From RYN-230 sp963770545 (GTDB taxonomy: Bacteria; Actinomycetota; Actinomycetes; Streptosporangiales; Streptosporangiaceae), in contig CAVYQF010000034.1 of the NCBI GenBank assembly GCA_963770545.1, positions 248,001 to 312,000 on the forward strand: a stretch of DNA of 64,000 bases, read 5' to 3'. The notes beneath the pieces were generated by a model. It searched no databases. It was not told where the DNA came from and was given only the letters and a program-made list of their open reading frames with translations. Of the stretch, positions 49,556-60,172 are shown in pieces. A program made the position numbers and the translations under genes. Numbering within the stretch: position 1 is the stretch's first letter; every line of letters starts with the position of its first letter.

Positions 49556-51106
49556 ATGACCACCGCCTCCGACTCCGCCGCGCACGAACGGGATTCCGCC
49601 GACCTCGCCCAGTTCGGGTACAAGCAGGAGCTGAGGCGCTCCCTCGGGCTGGGCAGCTCGTTCGCGGTCGCCTTCAGCTACATCTCACCCTCCACCGGCA
49701 TCTTCACCCTGTTCGCGCTGGGCCTGACCACGATCGGCGGGGTGTTCATCTGGACCTGGCCGGTGGTGGCGGCGGGCCAGTTCCTGGTCGCGCTCAACTT
49801 CGCCGAGGTGTCCAGCCACTACCCGGTGGCGGGGTCGGTGTTCCAGTGGACCAAGTACCTGGCCGGCCGGACGTATTCGTGGTTCACCGGCTGGATCTAC
49901 CTGTTCGCCGGCATCCTGACCGTCACCGCGGTGGTCGCGACCATCCCGATCGCACTCATTCCCGCCCTCAACGGCCTGGGCTGGCACAGCCTGAACGCGG
50001 CCAGCCTGCACACGCAGCTGGCGGTCGCGCTGATCATCCTGGTCGTCATCACCGTGCTGAACATCTACGGCGTGCGCCTGGTCGCGCTGATCAACAACAC
50101 CGGGGTGGTGTTCGAGATCCTCGGCATGTTCGTGTTCGCGATCGTGTTGCTGATCTTCCACAACCACCAGGGCTTCAAGGTGGTGACCGACAGCGGCGGC
50201 CTGCACGTCGGGCCGAACACGTTCCTGGCCGCCATGTTCATGAGCCTGTTCGTCATCTACGGGTTCGACACCGCCTCGACCCTGGCCGAGGAGACCCGGG
50301 ATCCCCGCCGGGCCGCGCCCAAGGCGGTGCTGTTCTCGGTGATCGGCGCGTTCATCATCGGCGGCGTGTTCCTGCTCGGCACGCTGATGGCCATCCCGAA
50401 CCTGAACAAGGCGATCAGCCAGGGGTGGACCCCGGCCACGATCATCGAGGCCAACTTCTCGACCGGCCTGGCCACCGTCTACCTGCTGGTCGTGTCCGCG
50501 GCGATCTTCGTCTGCTGCCTGTCGATCATGGCTGCGACGATCCGGCTGTGCTTCGGTATGTCCCGCGACAACCAGCTGCCCTTCTCAGGACTGTGGTCCA
50601 AGGTGTCGCCCACCCTGCACACCCCGGTGTGGGCCTGCATCGTGGTCGCGGTGCTGGCCGCGGTGCCGTTCCTGAAGTACTCAGGGGCCGGGATCATCGC
50701 CATCGCCGCGACCGGCATGATCTACCTCAGCTACTTCCTGGGCAACCTGGTGATCATGCGGGCCCGGATGCGCGGCTGGCCGAAGGTCAGCGCGCCGTTC
50801 AGCCTGCACCGCTGGGGCCCGGTGGTCAACATCCTCGCGCTGGCCTACGGCGGGGCCATGCTGGTCAACTTCGCCTGGCCCCGGGTGGCCAGCAACCCGG
50901 AGCCGAGCCAGACCGGCGGGCTGCTGAGCTTCGGGATCGGCTTCGTGGACAAGATCCCCATTCTGTGGCTCGTGGTCCTGGTCATCACGATTATTGGCGT
51001 GATCTACTACCTGGCCGTGGGGCGGCGCAAGCAGTTCGCCCCGGTGATCGCGCCAGCCGGGGACGACGAGCCGCTGGTGGCCGGGGCGGCCCAGCCGGAG
51101 GCCTGA
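49556..51106 (+). CDS. APC superfamily amino acid/amine permease
   Basis: A 516-residue, 12-helix APC transporter: LRRSLGLGSSFAVAFSYISPSTGIFTLFALGL, AEVSSHYPVAGSVFQWTKYLAGRTYSWFTGWIYLFAGILT, IYGFDTASTLAEETRDPRRAAPKAVLFSVIGAFIIGG, RLCFGMSRDNQLPFSGLWSKVSPTLHTPVWA. Eukaryotic-choline/GABA-permease-like APC members have this pattern. With its neighbours it likely imports a choline-, ethanolamine- or N-methyl-amine-type compound. ATG 49556 has GGGGAGGA 7 nt upstream; the frame is open further back but would cover the operator boxes. Confidence 0.9.
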   Translation: MTTASDSAAHERDSADLAQFGYKQELRRSLGLGSSFAVAFSYISPSTGIFTLFALGLTTIGGVFIWTWPVVAAGQFLVALNFAEVSSHYPVAGSVFQWTKYLAGRTYSWFTGWIYLFAGILTVTAVVATIPIALIPALNGLGWHSLNAASLHTQLAVALIILVVITVLNIYGVRLVALINNTGVVFEILGMFVFAIVLLIFHNHQGFKVVTDSGGLHVGPNTFLAAMFMSLFVIYGFDTASTLAEETRDPRRAAPKAVLFSVIGAFIIGGVFLLGTLMAIPNLNKAISQGWTPATIIEANFSTGLATVYLLVVSAAIFVCCLSIMAATIRLCFGMSRDNQLPFSGLWSKVSPTLHTPVWACIVVAVLAAVPFLKYSGAGIIAIAATGMIYLSYFLGNLVIMRARMRGWPKVSAPFSLHRWGPVVNILALAYGGAMLVNFAWPRVASNPEPSQTGGLLSFGIGFVDKIPILWLVVLVITIIGVIYYLAVGRRKQFAPVIAPAGDDEPLVAGAAQPEA

Positions 51107-51110
51107 GCCG

Positions 51111-51935
51111 TTGACGCAGCAGGACCAGCCGCGGGCCGGGGGCGGCCAGCCGGCCCGGCCCGCGGCGGCCCTGCTGGGCCTGGCCCCGCCGGTGATCGTC
51201 CGGGAGCCAGGCACGCCCAAGCACGGGCAGATCGAGGAATGGCTGGCCGAGGCGATCGAGGCGGGCCGGGTCGCCCCGGGGGACCGGCTGCCCACCGAGC
51301 AGGACCTGGCCGCCTGGCTCGACGTCAGCCGGATGACGCTGCGGCACGCGCTGGCCACGCTGGCCCGCCGCGGGCTGGTGGAGCGGGCGGTAGGTCGCAA
51401 CGGCGGCACGTTCGTGGCCCAGCGCAAGCTGGAGCAGGACCGCACCACCCTGGCCGGGTTCTCCGAGCAGTTGCGGCGGCACGGCATGGTCGCGGGCGCC
51501 CGGGTGCTGTCCGCGGCCGAGCGGCCGGCCCGGCCGGGTGTGGCCGCCGCCCTGAAGATCGCCCCGGGCGACCCGGTCTGCGAGATCCGGCGGGTCCGGC
51601 TCGGCGACGGCAGCCCCATCGCGGTCGAGTCCTCGGTTTTCCCCGCCGCGCTGTTCCCCGGGCTGCTGCAGTGCCGGCTGGACGGGTCCTTGTATGACCT
51701 GCTGGACGAGAAGTACCAGCAGCGGCCCTGCCGGGCGCGGGAGAGCCTGGAGCCGGTGACGGCCGGGGTGCGCGAGGCCGAGGCGCTGGAGGTGCGCGAG
51801 GGTGCCCCGCTGATGCTGGTCGAGCGGATCGCCTACGCGCAGGCGGGCCACCCGGTCGAGTTCGCCCGGGACCTGTTCCGCGGTGACCGGACCCGGATCG
51901 TCATGTGGACCAGCGAGCTCACGCATGTCGGCTGA
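51111..51935 (+). CDS. GntR/HutC-family (UTRA) regulator
   Basis: A 274-residue GntR protein: HGQIEEWLAEAIEAGRVAPGDRLPTEQDLAAWLDVSRMTLRHALATLARRGLVERAVGRNGGTFV, then a UTRA domain (LAGFSEQLRRHGMVAGARVL to PLMLVERIAYAQAGHPVEFARDLFRGDRTRIVMW). TTG 51111 lies 4 nt after the permease stop. It most likely binds the GTCTAGAC boxes upstream of the permease and kinase genes and responds to the transported compound or its product. Confidence 0.91.
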   Translation: MTQQDQPRAGGGQPARPAAALLGLAPPVIVREPGTPKHGQIEEWLAEAIEAGRVAPGDRLPTEQDLAAWLDVSRMTLRHALATLARRGLVERAVGRNGGTFVAQRKLEQDRTTLAGFSEQLRRHGMVAGARVLSAAERPARPGVAAALKIAPGDPVCEIRRVRLGDGSPIAVESSVFPAALFPGLLQCRLDGSLYDLLDEKYQQRPCRARESLEPVTAGVREAEALEVREGAPLMLVERIAYAQAGHPVEFARDLFRGDRTRIVMWTSELTHVG

Positions 51936-52917
51936 GGCCGGCCCCGTAGGGCCGGGCTCCGGTAAGCCAGTGGCCGGCCCGGTAGGGCCGGGCTCCGGTG
52001 AGCTAGTGGCCGGCCCCGCGGCGGGCTGCGGCAGGGCTGAGGGCCATCTGCTCGCGGTCAGCGACCTGCATGTGGCCTATCCCCAGAACCGGCAGCTGGT
52101 GGAGAGCCTGCGGCCGCGGTCGGCGGCAGACTGGCTGCTGGTGGCCGGCGACGTGGGGGAGCGGCTGCCGGACATCGAGTGGGCACTGCGGACGCTCAGC
52201 GAGCGGTTCGCCCAGGTCGTCTGGGTGCCTGGGAACCACGACCTGTGGACGCACCGCACCGACCCGGTCCAGCTTCGTGGCGAGCAGCGCTACCGGCGCC
52301 TGGTGGAGTTCTGCCAGCGGCTGGGCGTGCTCACCCCCGAGGACCCGTACCCGGTCTGGGACGGGCCCGGCGGGCCGGTCCGGATCGTGCCCCTGTTCCT
52401 GCTCTACGACTACTCGTTCCGGCCGGAAGGAGCGCGGACCAAGGCCGAGGGCCTGGCCCGCGCTTACCAGACCGGGGTGGTGTGCACCGACGAGCGGTGG
52501 CTGCACCCCGACCCGTATCCGAGTGCGGAGGAATGGTGCCAGGCCCGGGTCGAGGAGACGCAGGCGCGGCTGGCGGCCCTGCCGCCGGGGCCGCCCGCGG
52601 TCCTGGTGAATCACTTCCCGCTGATCAGGGAGCCGACCCGGGTGCTGCGGTACCCGGAATTCGCCCAGTGGTGCGGCACCACCCGGACCGACGACTGGCA
52701 CGTCAGGTTCAACGCCGCGGCCGTCGTCTACGGCCACCTGCACATCCCGCGGACGATCTGGCGGGACGGGGTCCCGTTCGTGGAGGTGTCGCTCGGCTAT
52801 CCGCGGGAGTGGCAGCGCCGGCCGGCCCCGCCGGATCTGCCGCGCCTGGTGCTGCCCCGCAGACCCGATCCGGCCCCGGATAGCGAGCAACCGGCGTTAA
52901 CTGAACAGACAGTGTGA
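51925..52917 (+). CDS. Calcineurin-like metallophosphoesterase
   Basis: About 330 residues. After a Gly/Pro repeat (AGPVGPGSGKPV, AGPVGPGSGELV) comes the phosphoesterase core: LLAVSDLHVAYPQN (D-x-H), LLVAGDVGE (GD), VWVPGNHDLWTH (GNHD), VLVNHFPLI and VVYGHLHIPRT (GHxH), all metal-binding motifs present. The substrate is unknown. ATG 51925 overlaps the regulator's end by 11 nt, so it may belong to that transcript. The stop lies inside a bidirectional hairpin. Confidence 0.87.
   Translation: MSAEAGPVGPGSGKPVAGPVGPGSGELVAGPAAGCGRAEGHLLAVSDLHVAYPQNRQLVESLRPRSAADWLLVAGDVGERLPDIEWALRTLSERFAQVVWVPGNHDLWTHRTDPVQLRGEQRYRRLVEFCQRLGVLTPEDPYPVWDGPGGPVRIVPLFLLYDYSFRPEGARTKAEGLARAYQTGVVCTDERWLHPDPYPSAEEWCQARVEETQARLAALPPGPPAVLVNHFPLIREPTRVLRYPEFAQWCGTTRTDDWHVRFNAAAVVYGHLHIPRTIWRDGVPFVEVSLGYPREWQRRPAPPDLPRLVLPRRPDPAPDSEQPALTEQTV
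51936..52030. repeat. 36-nt coding repeat in the metallophosphoesterase gene
   Basis: Units begin at 51936, 51972 and (partial) 52008, each starting ggccggcccc or a near variant; they encode 12-residue AGPVGPGSG units ahead of the enzyme domain. Confidence 0.85.
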
Positions 52918-52931
52918 TAGCGCTCACACTG
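52910..52931. terminator. Bidirectional hairpin containing both convergent stop codons
   Basis: CAGTGTGA (52910-52917) and TCACACTG (52924-52931) are perfect 8-bp arms around TAGCGC. The left arm ends with the metallophosphoesterase TGA (52915-52917) and the right arm starts with the complement of the leftward gene's TGA (52924-52926), so the two stops pair with each other. Confidence 0.65.
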
Positions 52932-53610
52932 CGCCGCGGGCCTGGCCAGCCCGGCGCGGGGCGAACCAGCCCAGATCGGACTGATTCTGATCCAGGTGGA
53001 CCGAGAACAGGGCCCACACCACTTTGCCCGCCTCGGTGGGGACGGTGCATCCCCAGCGGTCACTCAGGGCGCTGATCACGTGCAGCCCGCGGCCGCTCTC
53101 GGCCAGGTAGTCAGGCTCCTTCGGCTCCGGCAGCCGGGGGCTCGGGTCAGCCACCGCGCACAGCACGAAGTGGCCCGGCTGGACCAGGCCGAGACGGACT
53201 GGCCAGCGGCTCCGGGCCGGCGTTCCCGACCCCGCCCGGGCCTGGGCCTGGGCGGGGGGCTGGGCGGGGGGCTGGGCAGGAGTGTGGGCCTCGGGCTGGG
53301 GCACCCCGTGGCGCAGGGCGTTGGTCAGCAACTCCGACACCACGACCGCCACGTCGTCACTGCGGTCCTGCACGCCCCAGCGCCGCATCGTGGACAGGCA
53401 GAAATCGCGGGCCGTGCCGACCGACTTCGTGTCCATCCCCGGTGTCCGCTGGGCCAGCCGCGGGAAGCACGTCCAGTCCGTCGAGGCCAGCCCGGGCGTC
53501 CGCTGGCGGGCGCCGCACGCCGCTGCCGCCATCGCCACCGCAGGCGCCAGCCAATGCCAGCCCAAGTGGCTTATCGCGGGCCCTGCCAGGCCTAATGGCT
53601 GTGCCGTCAT
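52924..53610 (-). CDS. Anti-sigma-factor-type ATPase (HATPase_c_2)
   Basis: About 228 residues. The core is a GHKL kinase-like domain as in RsbW/AbaA-type regulators: VGTARDFCLSTMRRWGV, DVAVVVSELLTNALRHGVPQ (N box), FVLCAVADPSPRLPEPKEPDYLAESGRGLHVISALSDRWGC (G1/G2 boxes). A Pro/Ala/Gln repeat (PPAQ, 12-nt units at 53248-53280) interrupts the fold between strands. It probably binds a partner regulator or phosphorylates an antagonist. Its start is uncertain; ATG 53610 gives a long tail, and an internal ATG at M-D-T-K-S-V would fit the domain. It stands with DUF397 and XRE-DUF5753 genes. Confidence 0.82.
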   Translation of the reverse strand: MTAQPLGLAGPAISHLGWHWLAPAVAMAAAACGARQRTPGLASTDWTCFPRLAQRTPGMDTKSVGTARDFCLSTMRRWGVQDRSDDVAVVVSELLTNALRHGVPQPEAHTPAQPPAQPPAQAQARAGSGTPARSRWPVRLGLVQPGHFVLCAVADPSPRLPEPKEPDYLAESGRGLHVISALSDRWGCTVPTEAGKVVWALFSVHLDQNQSDLGWFAPRRAGQARGAV

Positions 53611-53796
53611 TGCCTTCCGAGGAATCTGTCGTTACCGGGAACGGCCGATAGGGGCCATCTTGCCCCATGCACGTAACGTTTGCAACGCCCGCTGCACGAA
53701 CGTCTGCACGTGCATTCGATCTGTTAGGCTGCACAGTGCAGGTCAGGATTTGCCGCGTCCGGGACGGGTGCGCTTCCCCTGGCCGAGGGAGGAAAA

Positions 53797-54021
53797 TTGC
53801 AGGCCAAGAACGGTATCCCAGCGGGAGAGCTGGACGCCCGCTGGCGGAAGTCCACCGCCAGCAACCCCAGCGGCAGCTGCGTGGAGGTGGCCGAACTGCC
53901 GGGCGACTCGATCGCGATGCGCAACTCCCGGTTCCCGGCCGGCCCGGCCCTCATCTACACCCGCGCGGAGATCGCTGCGTTCCTGGCCGCGCTCAAGGAC
54001 GGCGAGTTCGATGACCTGTAA
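53797..54021 (+). CDS. DUF397 domain protein
   Basis: A 74-residue DUF397 protein: ARWRKSTASNPSGSCVEVAELPGDSIAMRNSRFP then RAEIAAFLAALKDGEFDDL. DUF397 proteins are small partners of XRE-DUF5753 regulators in streptomycete-type development loci (whiJ/abaA-like). TTG 53797 has GGGAGGA 5 nt upstream; no ATG fits. Confidence 0.9.
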   Translation: MQAKNGIPAGELDARWRKSTASNPSGSCVEVAELPGDSIAMRNSRFPAGPALIYTRAEIAAFLAALKDGEFDDL

Positions 54022-54329
54022 ACCCCGCCCGTGAGCTGGGCCGGTTCAGAATGAACTGGGCTGAAACGGACGAAACGACCGATCTCGGTCGCGTTTAATG
54101 CGCGGCTGGGAGCCTGCAATCGACTGCGGGCCCGCCATGAATAAAACGTGAAATTCGACCCGGGACATGGGGTGGTCCCGGTGATATCGTGCTCTGTGTG
54201 TTCCGCTTAGTAGTGGTTCATGCTGCTGTTGGCAGATACGGAGCGCCCGCAATGGCGCCACTGGGCTGAGCGTCTGACATCAGCCGGGGGTCTGGGAAGT
54301 GGCTGGTCAACCATTGGGTCGGGAGTGGC
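54022..54329. other. Intergenic region before the XRE-DUF5753 gene
   Basis: Holds a small inverted repeat GTTCA (54044-54048)/TGAAC (54052-54056) just after the DUF397 stop and an AT-rich stretch 54125-54240 that likely contains the promoter of the downstream gene. No gene was recognised. Confidence 0.45.
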
Positions 54330-55250
54330 ATGGAGCCGAAAGCTGAGATGGGATCTGTCTATCCGGCCGGCAACCCGTCGAACGGGTCATTGACCGGGCC
54401 GCGGGCCGGCGCCACCGTCGTGCGGATGGTGCTCGGCGCCCAGTTGCGCCGCCTCCGCGAGGAGGCCGGGCTCACCCCGGAGCAGGCCGGCTACGAGATC
54501 CGGGCGTCGCGATCGAAGATCAGCCGCCTGGAGCACGGCCGGGTGGGCTTCAAGATCCGTGATGTCGAGGACCTGCTGACCCTGTATGGGCTTACCGACG
54601 AGAAGCTGCGGCTTGGCTTGCTCGCGCTGGCCGAGCAGGCCAACGAGCAGGGCTGGTGGGCCCAGTACAGCGACATCCTCTCGGACTGGTTCGAGACCTA
54701 CCTGGGCCTGGAGGCCTCGGCCTCACTGATCCGGACCTTCGAGCTGCAGTTCGTCCACGGCTTGTTCCAGACCCGCGACTACGCGCGGGCAGTCACATTG
54801 CTTGGCTACCGCGCCGCGCCCGACGGGGAGGTCGACCGCCGGGTGGATCTGCGGATGGCCCGCCAGGAGCTGCTCGTCAGTCCGCATCCGCCCCGGGTCT
54901 GGTCGGTCATGGACGAGGCCGCGCTGCGCCGGCCGATCGGCGGCCGGGACGTGATGCGCGCCCAGCTGGCCCACCTCCTCGAGGTGGCCACGATGCCCGG
55001 GGTCACCCTGCAGGTCGTGCCGTTCCGCCGGGGCGGGCACGCGGCCGCGGGCGGGTCATTCACCGTGCTGCGCTTCGGCGAGCCGGACCTGCCGGATGTG
55101 GTCTACATCGAGCAGCTGACCAGCGCCCTGTACCTGGAGCGGCGTTCCGACGTGGACCATTACATGGAGATCATGAACCGGCTTAGCGCCGAGGCGCTCA
55201 CCCCGTCCGGGTTGACCCGCCTGATCAGGGAAATAATCAAGGACACCTAG
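54330..55250 (+). CDS. XRE-family regulator with DUF5753 (WhiJ-like)
   Basis: A 306-residue protein. Residues 35-95 are a helix-turn-helix (LGAQLRRLREEAGLTPEQAGYEIRASRSKISRLEHGRVGFKIRDVEDLLTLYGL). The rest is a DUF5753 domain (WFETYLGLEASASLIRTFELQFVHGLFQTRDYARAVTLLG, VWSVMDEAALRRPIGGRDVMRAQLAHLLEVATMPGVTLQVVPFRRGGH, VVYIEQLTSALYLERRSDVDHYMEIMNRLSAEALTP). WhiJ-type regulators repress development in streptomycetes and act with DUF397 partners. ATG 54330 has GGGAG upstream. Confidence 0.92.
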   Translation: MEPKAEMGSVYPAGNPSNGSLTGPRAGATVVRMVLGAQLRRLREEAGLTPEQAGYEIRASRSKISRLEHGRVGFKIRDVEDLLTLYGLTDEKLRLGLLALAEQANEQGWWAQYSDILSDWFETYLGLEASASLIRTFELQFVHGLFQTRDYARAVTLLGYRAAPDGEVDRRVDLRMARQELLVSPHPPRVWSVMDEAALRRPIGGRDVMRAQLAHLLEVATMPGVTLQVVPFRRGGHAAAGGSFTVLRFGEPDLPDVVYIEQLTSALYLERRSDVDHYMEIMNRLSAEALTPSGLTRLIREIIKDT

Positions 55251-55479
55251 GCGGACGCTGTGTTCTGCGCCGGGTCTCCGTGTCTCCCGTGGGGCCCGGC
55301 GCCGTCATGTCCGGCATAGGACGACATGGGTTTGCCGGAACGGGCGGAGGGCACTTCTCGGAGGCCAGGGCGCTGAAACACGCGGTAAGCGGGAGGCGTT
55401 AAGGTCGCATGGTCCACGCGGTGAACACGCCCGGCCAGAGAGTGCGCGTGGCGGTGGCAGGCCGGCATATCGACCAGGG

Positions 55480-57634
<2,155 letters not shown>

Positions 57635-57642
<8 letters not shown>

Positions 57643-60172
57643 TGCTGGCCCGGGGGGGCAGTCTGCCTCCGGGGGAAGACCCCCGGACCCCCGGTGGCCC
57701 GGATCCTCCGACTCGCCGGCTCCGGGGGACAGGCCTGCCGCACCCCTCGCCTGGCCGGCGAGAGCACCGATTTCGACGTACCGGCTGCAGCTCCAGCCGG
57801 GCTTCGGGTTCGCCGACGCCGCCGCCAGCGCGGACTATCTGGCCGACCTGGGCGTCACCCACGTGTACCTCTCGCCCATCCTGCAGGCCGCACCAGGCTC
57901 GACGCACGGCTACGACGTGGTGGACCACTCCCTGGTGTCGGAGGAGCTGGGCGGCGAGGCCGCGTTCCGGGGCATGGCCGGCCGGTTCCGCGACCTCGGG
58001 CTCGGCGTGATCGTGGACATCGTGCCCAACCACATGGCCGTCCCGGTGCCCGAGTCGCTCAACGGGCCGCTGTGGTCGGTACTGCGGGAGGGCACGGACT
58101 CACCGTTCGCGCGCTGGTTCGACGTTGACTGGGCCGCGCAGGACGGCCGGCTGCTGATGCCGGTCCTGGGTGGCCCGGTCAGCGACTGCCTTGGGGACCT
58201 CAGGCTGGACACCGGCGGCGCCGAGCCGGTCCTGCGTTACTTCGACCACGTGCTGCCTGTGCGTCCCGGCACGGTGCGCAGGCCGCTGGCGGACCTGGTG
58301 GACGCCCAGCACTACCGGCTGGCCGACTGGCACCTCGCCGCGACGGAGCTGAACTGGCGGCGGTTCTTCGATATCAGCTCGCTGATTGCCGTCCGGGTCG
58401 AGGATCCGGCGGTATTCGAGGCCACCCACGAGGTGATCCTCCGGCTGGTGACCGAAGGGCTCATCGACGGGCTCCGGGTGGACCACCCCGACGGGCTCGC
58501 CGACCCCCGCGGTTACCTGCGCCGGCTCGCGGACCGTACCGGCGGCCTGTGGGTGTCCACCGAGAAGATCCTCTCTGGGCATGAGGAGCTGCCCGCGGAC
58601 TGGCTGTGCGCCGGGACCACGGGCTACGACGCGCTGGGCGTGGTGGGTGGCCTGTTCCTGGACCCGGCCGGGGCGGAGCCGCTGACCGCCGCGTACCAGC
58701 AGCTGACCACCGGGCCTGGCGAGTTCACCGGAGTGGCCGCCGGCGCCAAGCGCGAGGAGGCCAGCCAGGCGCTCGCGGCCGAGGTGTCGCGGCTGGCCCG
58801 GCTGGCCGGCGACGCCGGGCACCCGGATCTGGACGCGCTCAGCGTCAGCGACCGCGTGAGCGTCCTCGTCGAACTGCTGACCGCGATGCCGGTGTACCGG
58901 GCCTACGTGGTGCCCGGCGAGCCGGCCCCGCCGGAGTCGGCGGTGATCGTGTCCGGGGCCGCCGGGGCCGCCCGGGTCCGGCTGCCGGAGCGCCTGCATC
59001 CTGCCCTGGATGCCGTGGTCAGCCTGGTCCTGGGCCGCGGTGTGGCGGCCGGCGCGCACGCCCGGCTGATCGTGGCGTTCCAGCAGGTCTGCGGGCCCGT
59101 GATGGCCAAGGGCGTCGAGGACACCGCGTTCTACCGCTGGTCCCGGCTGGTCGCGCTGAACGAGGTCGGCGGCGACCCGGATGCCTTCGGGACCAGCCCG
59201 GCGGAGTTCCACCAGTTCGCTGCGCGGCTGTCCCGGGACTGGCCGGCCAGCATGACCACCCTGTCCACGCACGACACCAAGCGCCAGGAGGACGTGCGGG
59301 CCCGGCTCGCGGTGCTGGCCGAGATCCCGGAGGCCTGGGCCGCTGAGGTGACCCGCTGGCACGACCGGGCCGAGGCCCTGGCCACCGGAGCGGTGCCGGA
59401 GCCGGACACTGAGTACCTGATGTGGCAGACCCTGGCCGGCGGCTGGCCGCTGGACCGTGAGCGGCTGACCGGGTACCTGCGCAAGGCGATGCGCGAGGCC
59501 AAGACCCGGACCTCGTGGACCGACCCGGATCCTGAGTATGAGTCGCAGGTACTGACCTTCGCCGAGCTGGTCCTGGAGGACGAGGAGCTGGCCGGGCAGA
59601 TCGGGCGCTTCGTGACCGGGCTGGCCGGGGACGCGGGAACGAACGCCCTCGGCGCCAAGCTCGTGCAGCTCACCATGCCTGGCGTGGCCGACACCTACCA
59701 GGGCTGTGAGCTGGCTGGCCTGCGCCTGGTCAACCCGGACAACCGAGCGCCGGCTGACTTCGCCCGTGGCCGGGAGCTGCTGGCCGGGCTGGACGGCGGG
59801 GATCAGCCCCCCGGTCTGGATCCGGGTGACCTGGACACGGCGAAGCTCCTGGTCACGGCGCTGGCACTGCGACTGCGCCGGGCGCACCCGGGGTGGTTCG
59901 CGGGGGAGTACACCGCACTGACCGCCGAGGGCGTGGCGGCCTCGCACGCGGTCAGCTTCGCCCGGGGCGGCAACGCGGTCACCGTGGTCACCCGGCTGCC
60001 CGCCGGCTTGCGGCGCCGCGGCGGCTGGGCCGGGACGGAACTGCCCCTGCCGCACGCCGGCCCGTGGCGGGACCTGCTAACCGGTGCCTCGCATGCGGAT
60101 CCGCGCCCGCTGCTGTCCGATCTGCTGCAACGCCAGCCCGTGGCCCTGCTCGTCCCGGAAATGCACCAGTGA
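57635..60172 (+). CDS. treY: Malto-oligosyltrehalose synthase TreY
   Basis: About 845 residues. After a Gly/Pro/Ser-rich tail comes the TreY signature ISTYRLQLQPGFGFADAAASADYLADLGVTHVYLSPILQAAPGSTHGYDVVDHS, then IVPNHMAVP, GLIDGLRVDHPDGLADPRGYLRRL, WVSTEKILSGHEELP, GVEDTAFYRWSRLVALNEVGGDP, TLSTHDTKRQEDVRARL and KLVQLTMPGVADTYQGCE. It converts the reducing end of malto-oligosaccharides to a trehalosyl end. The GTG at 57635 is the only fitting start and overlaps glgX by 8 nt. Its TGA overlaps the treZ GTG. Confidence 0.95.
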
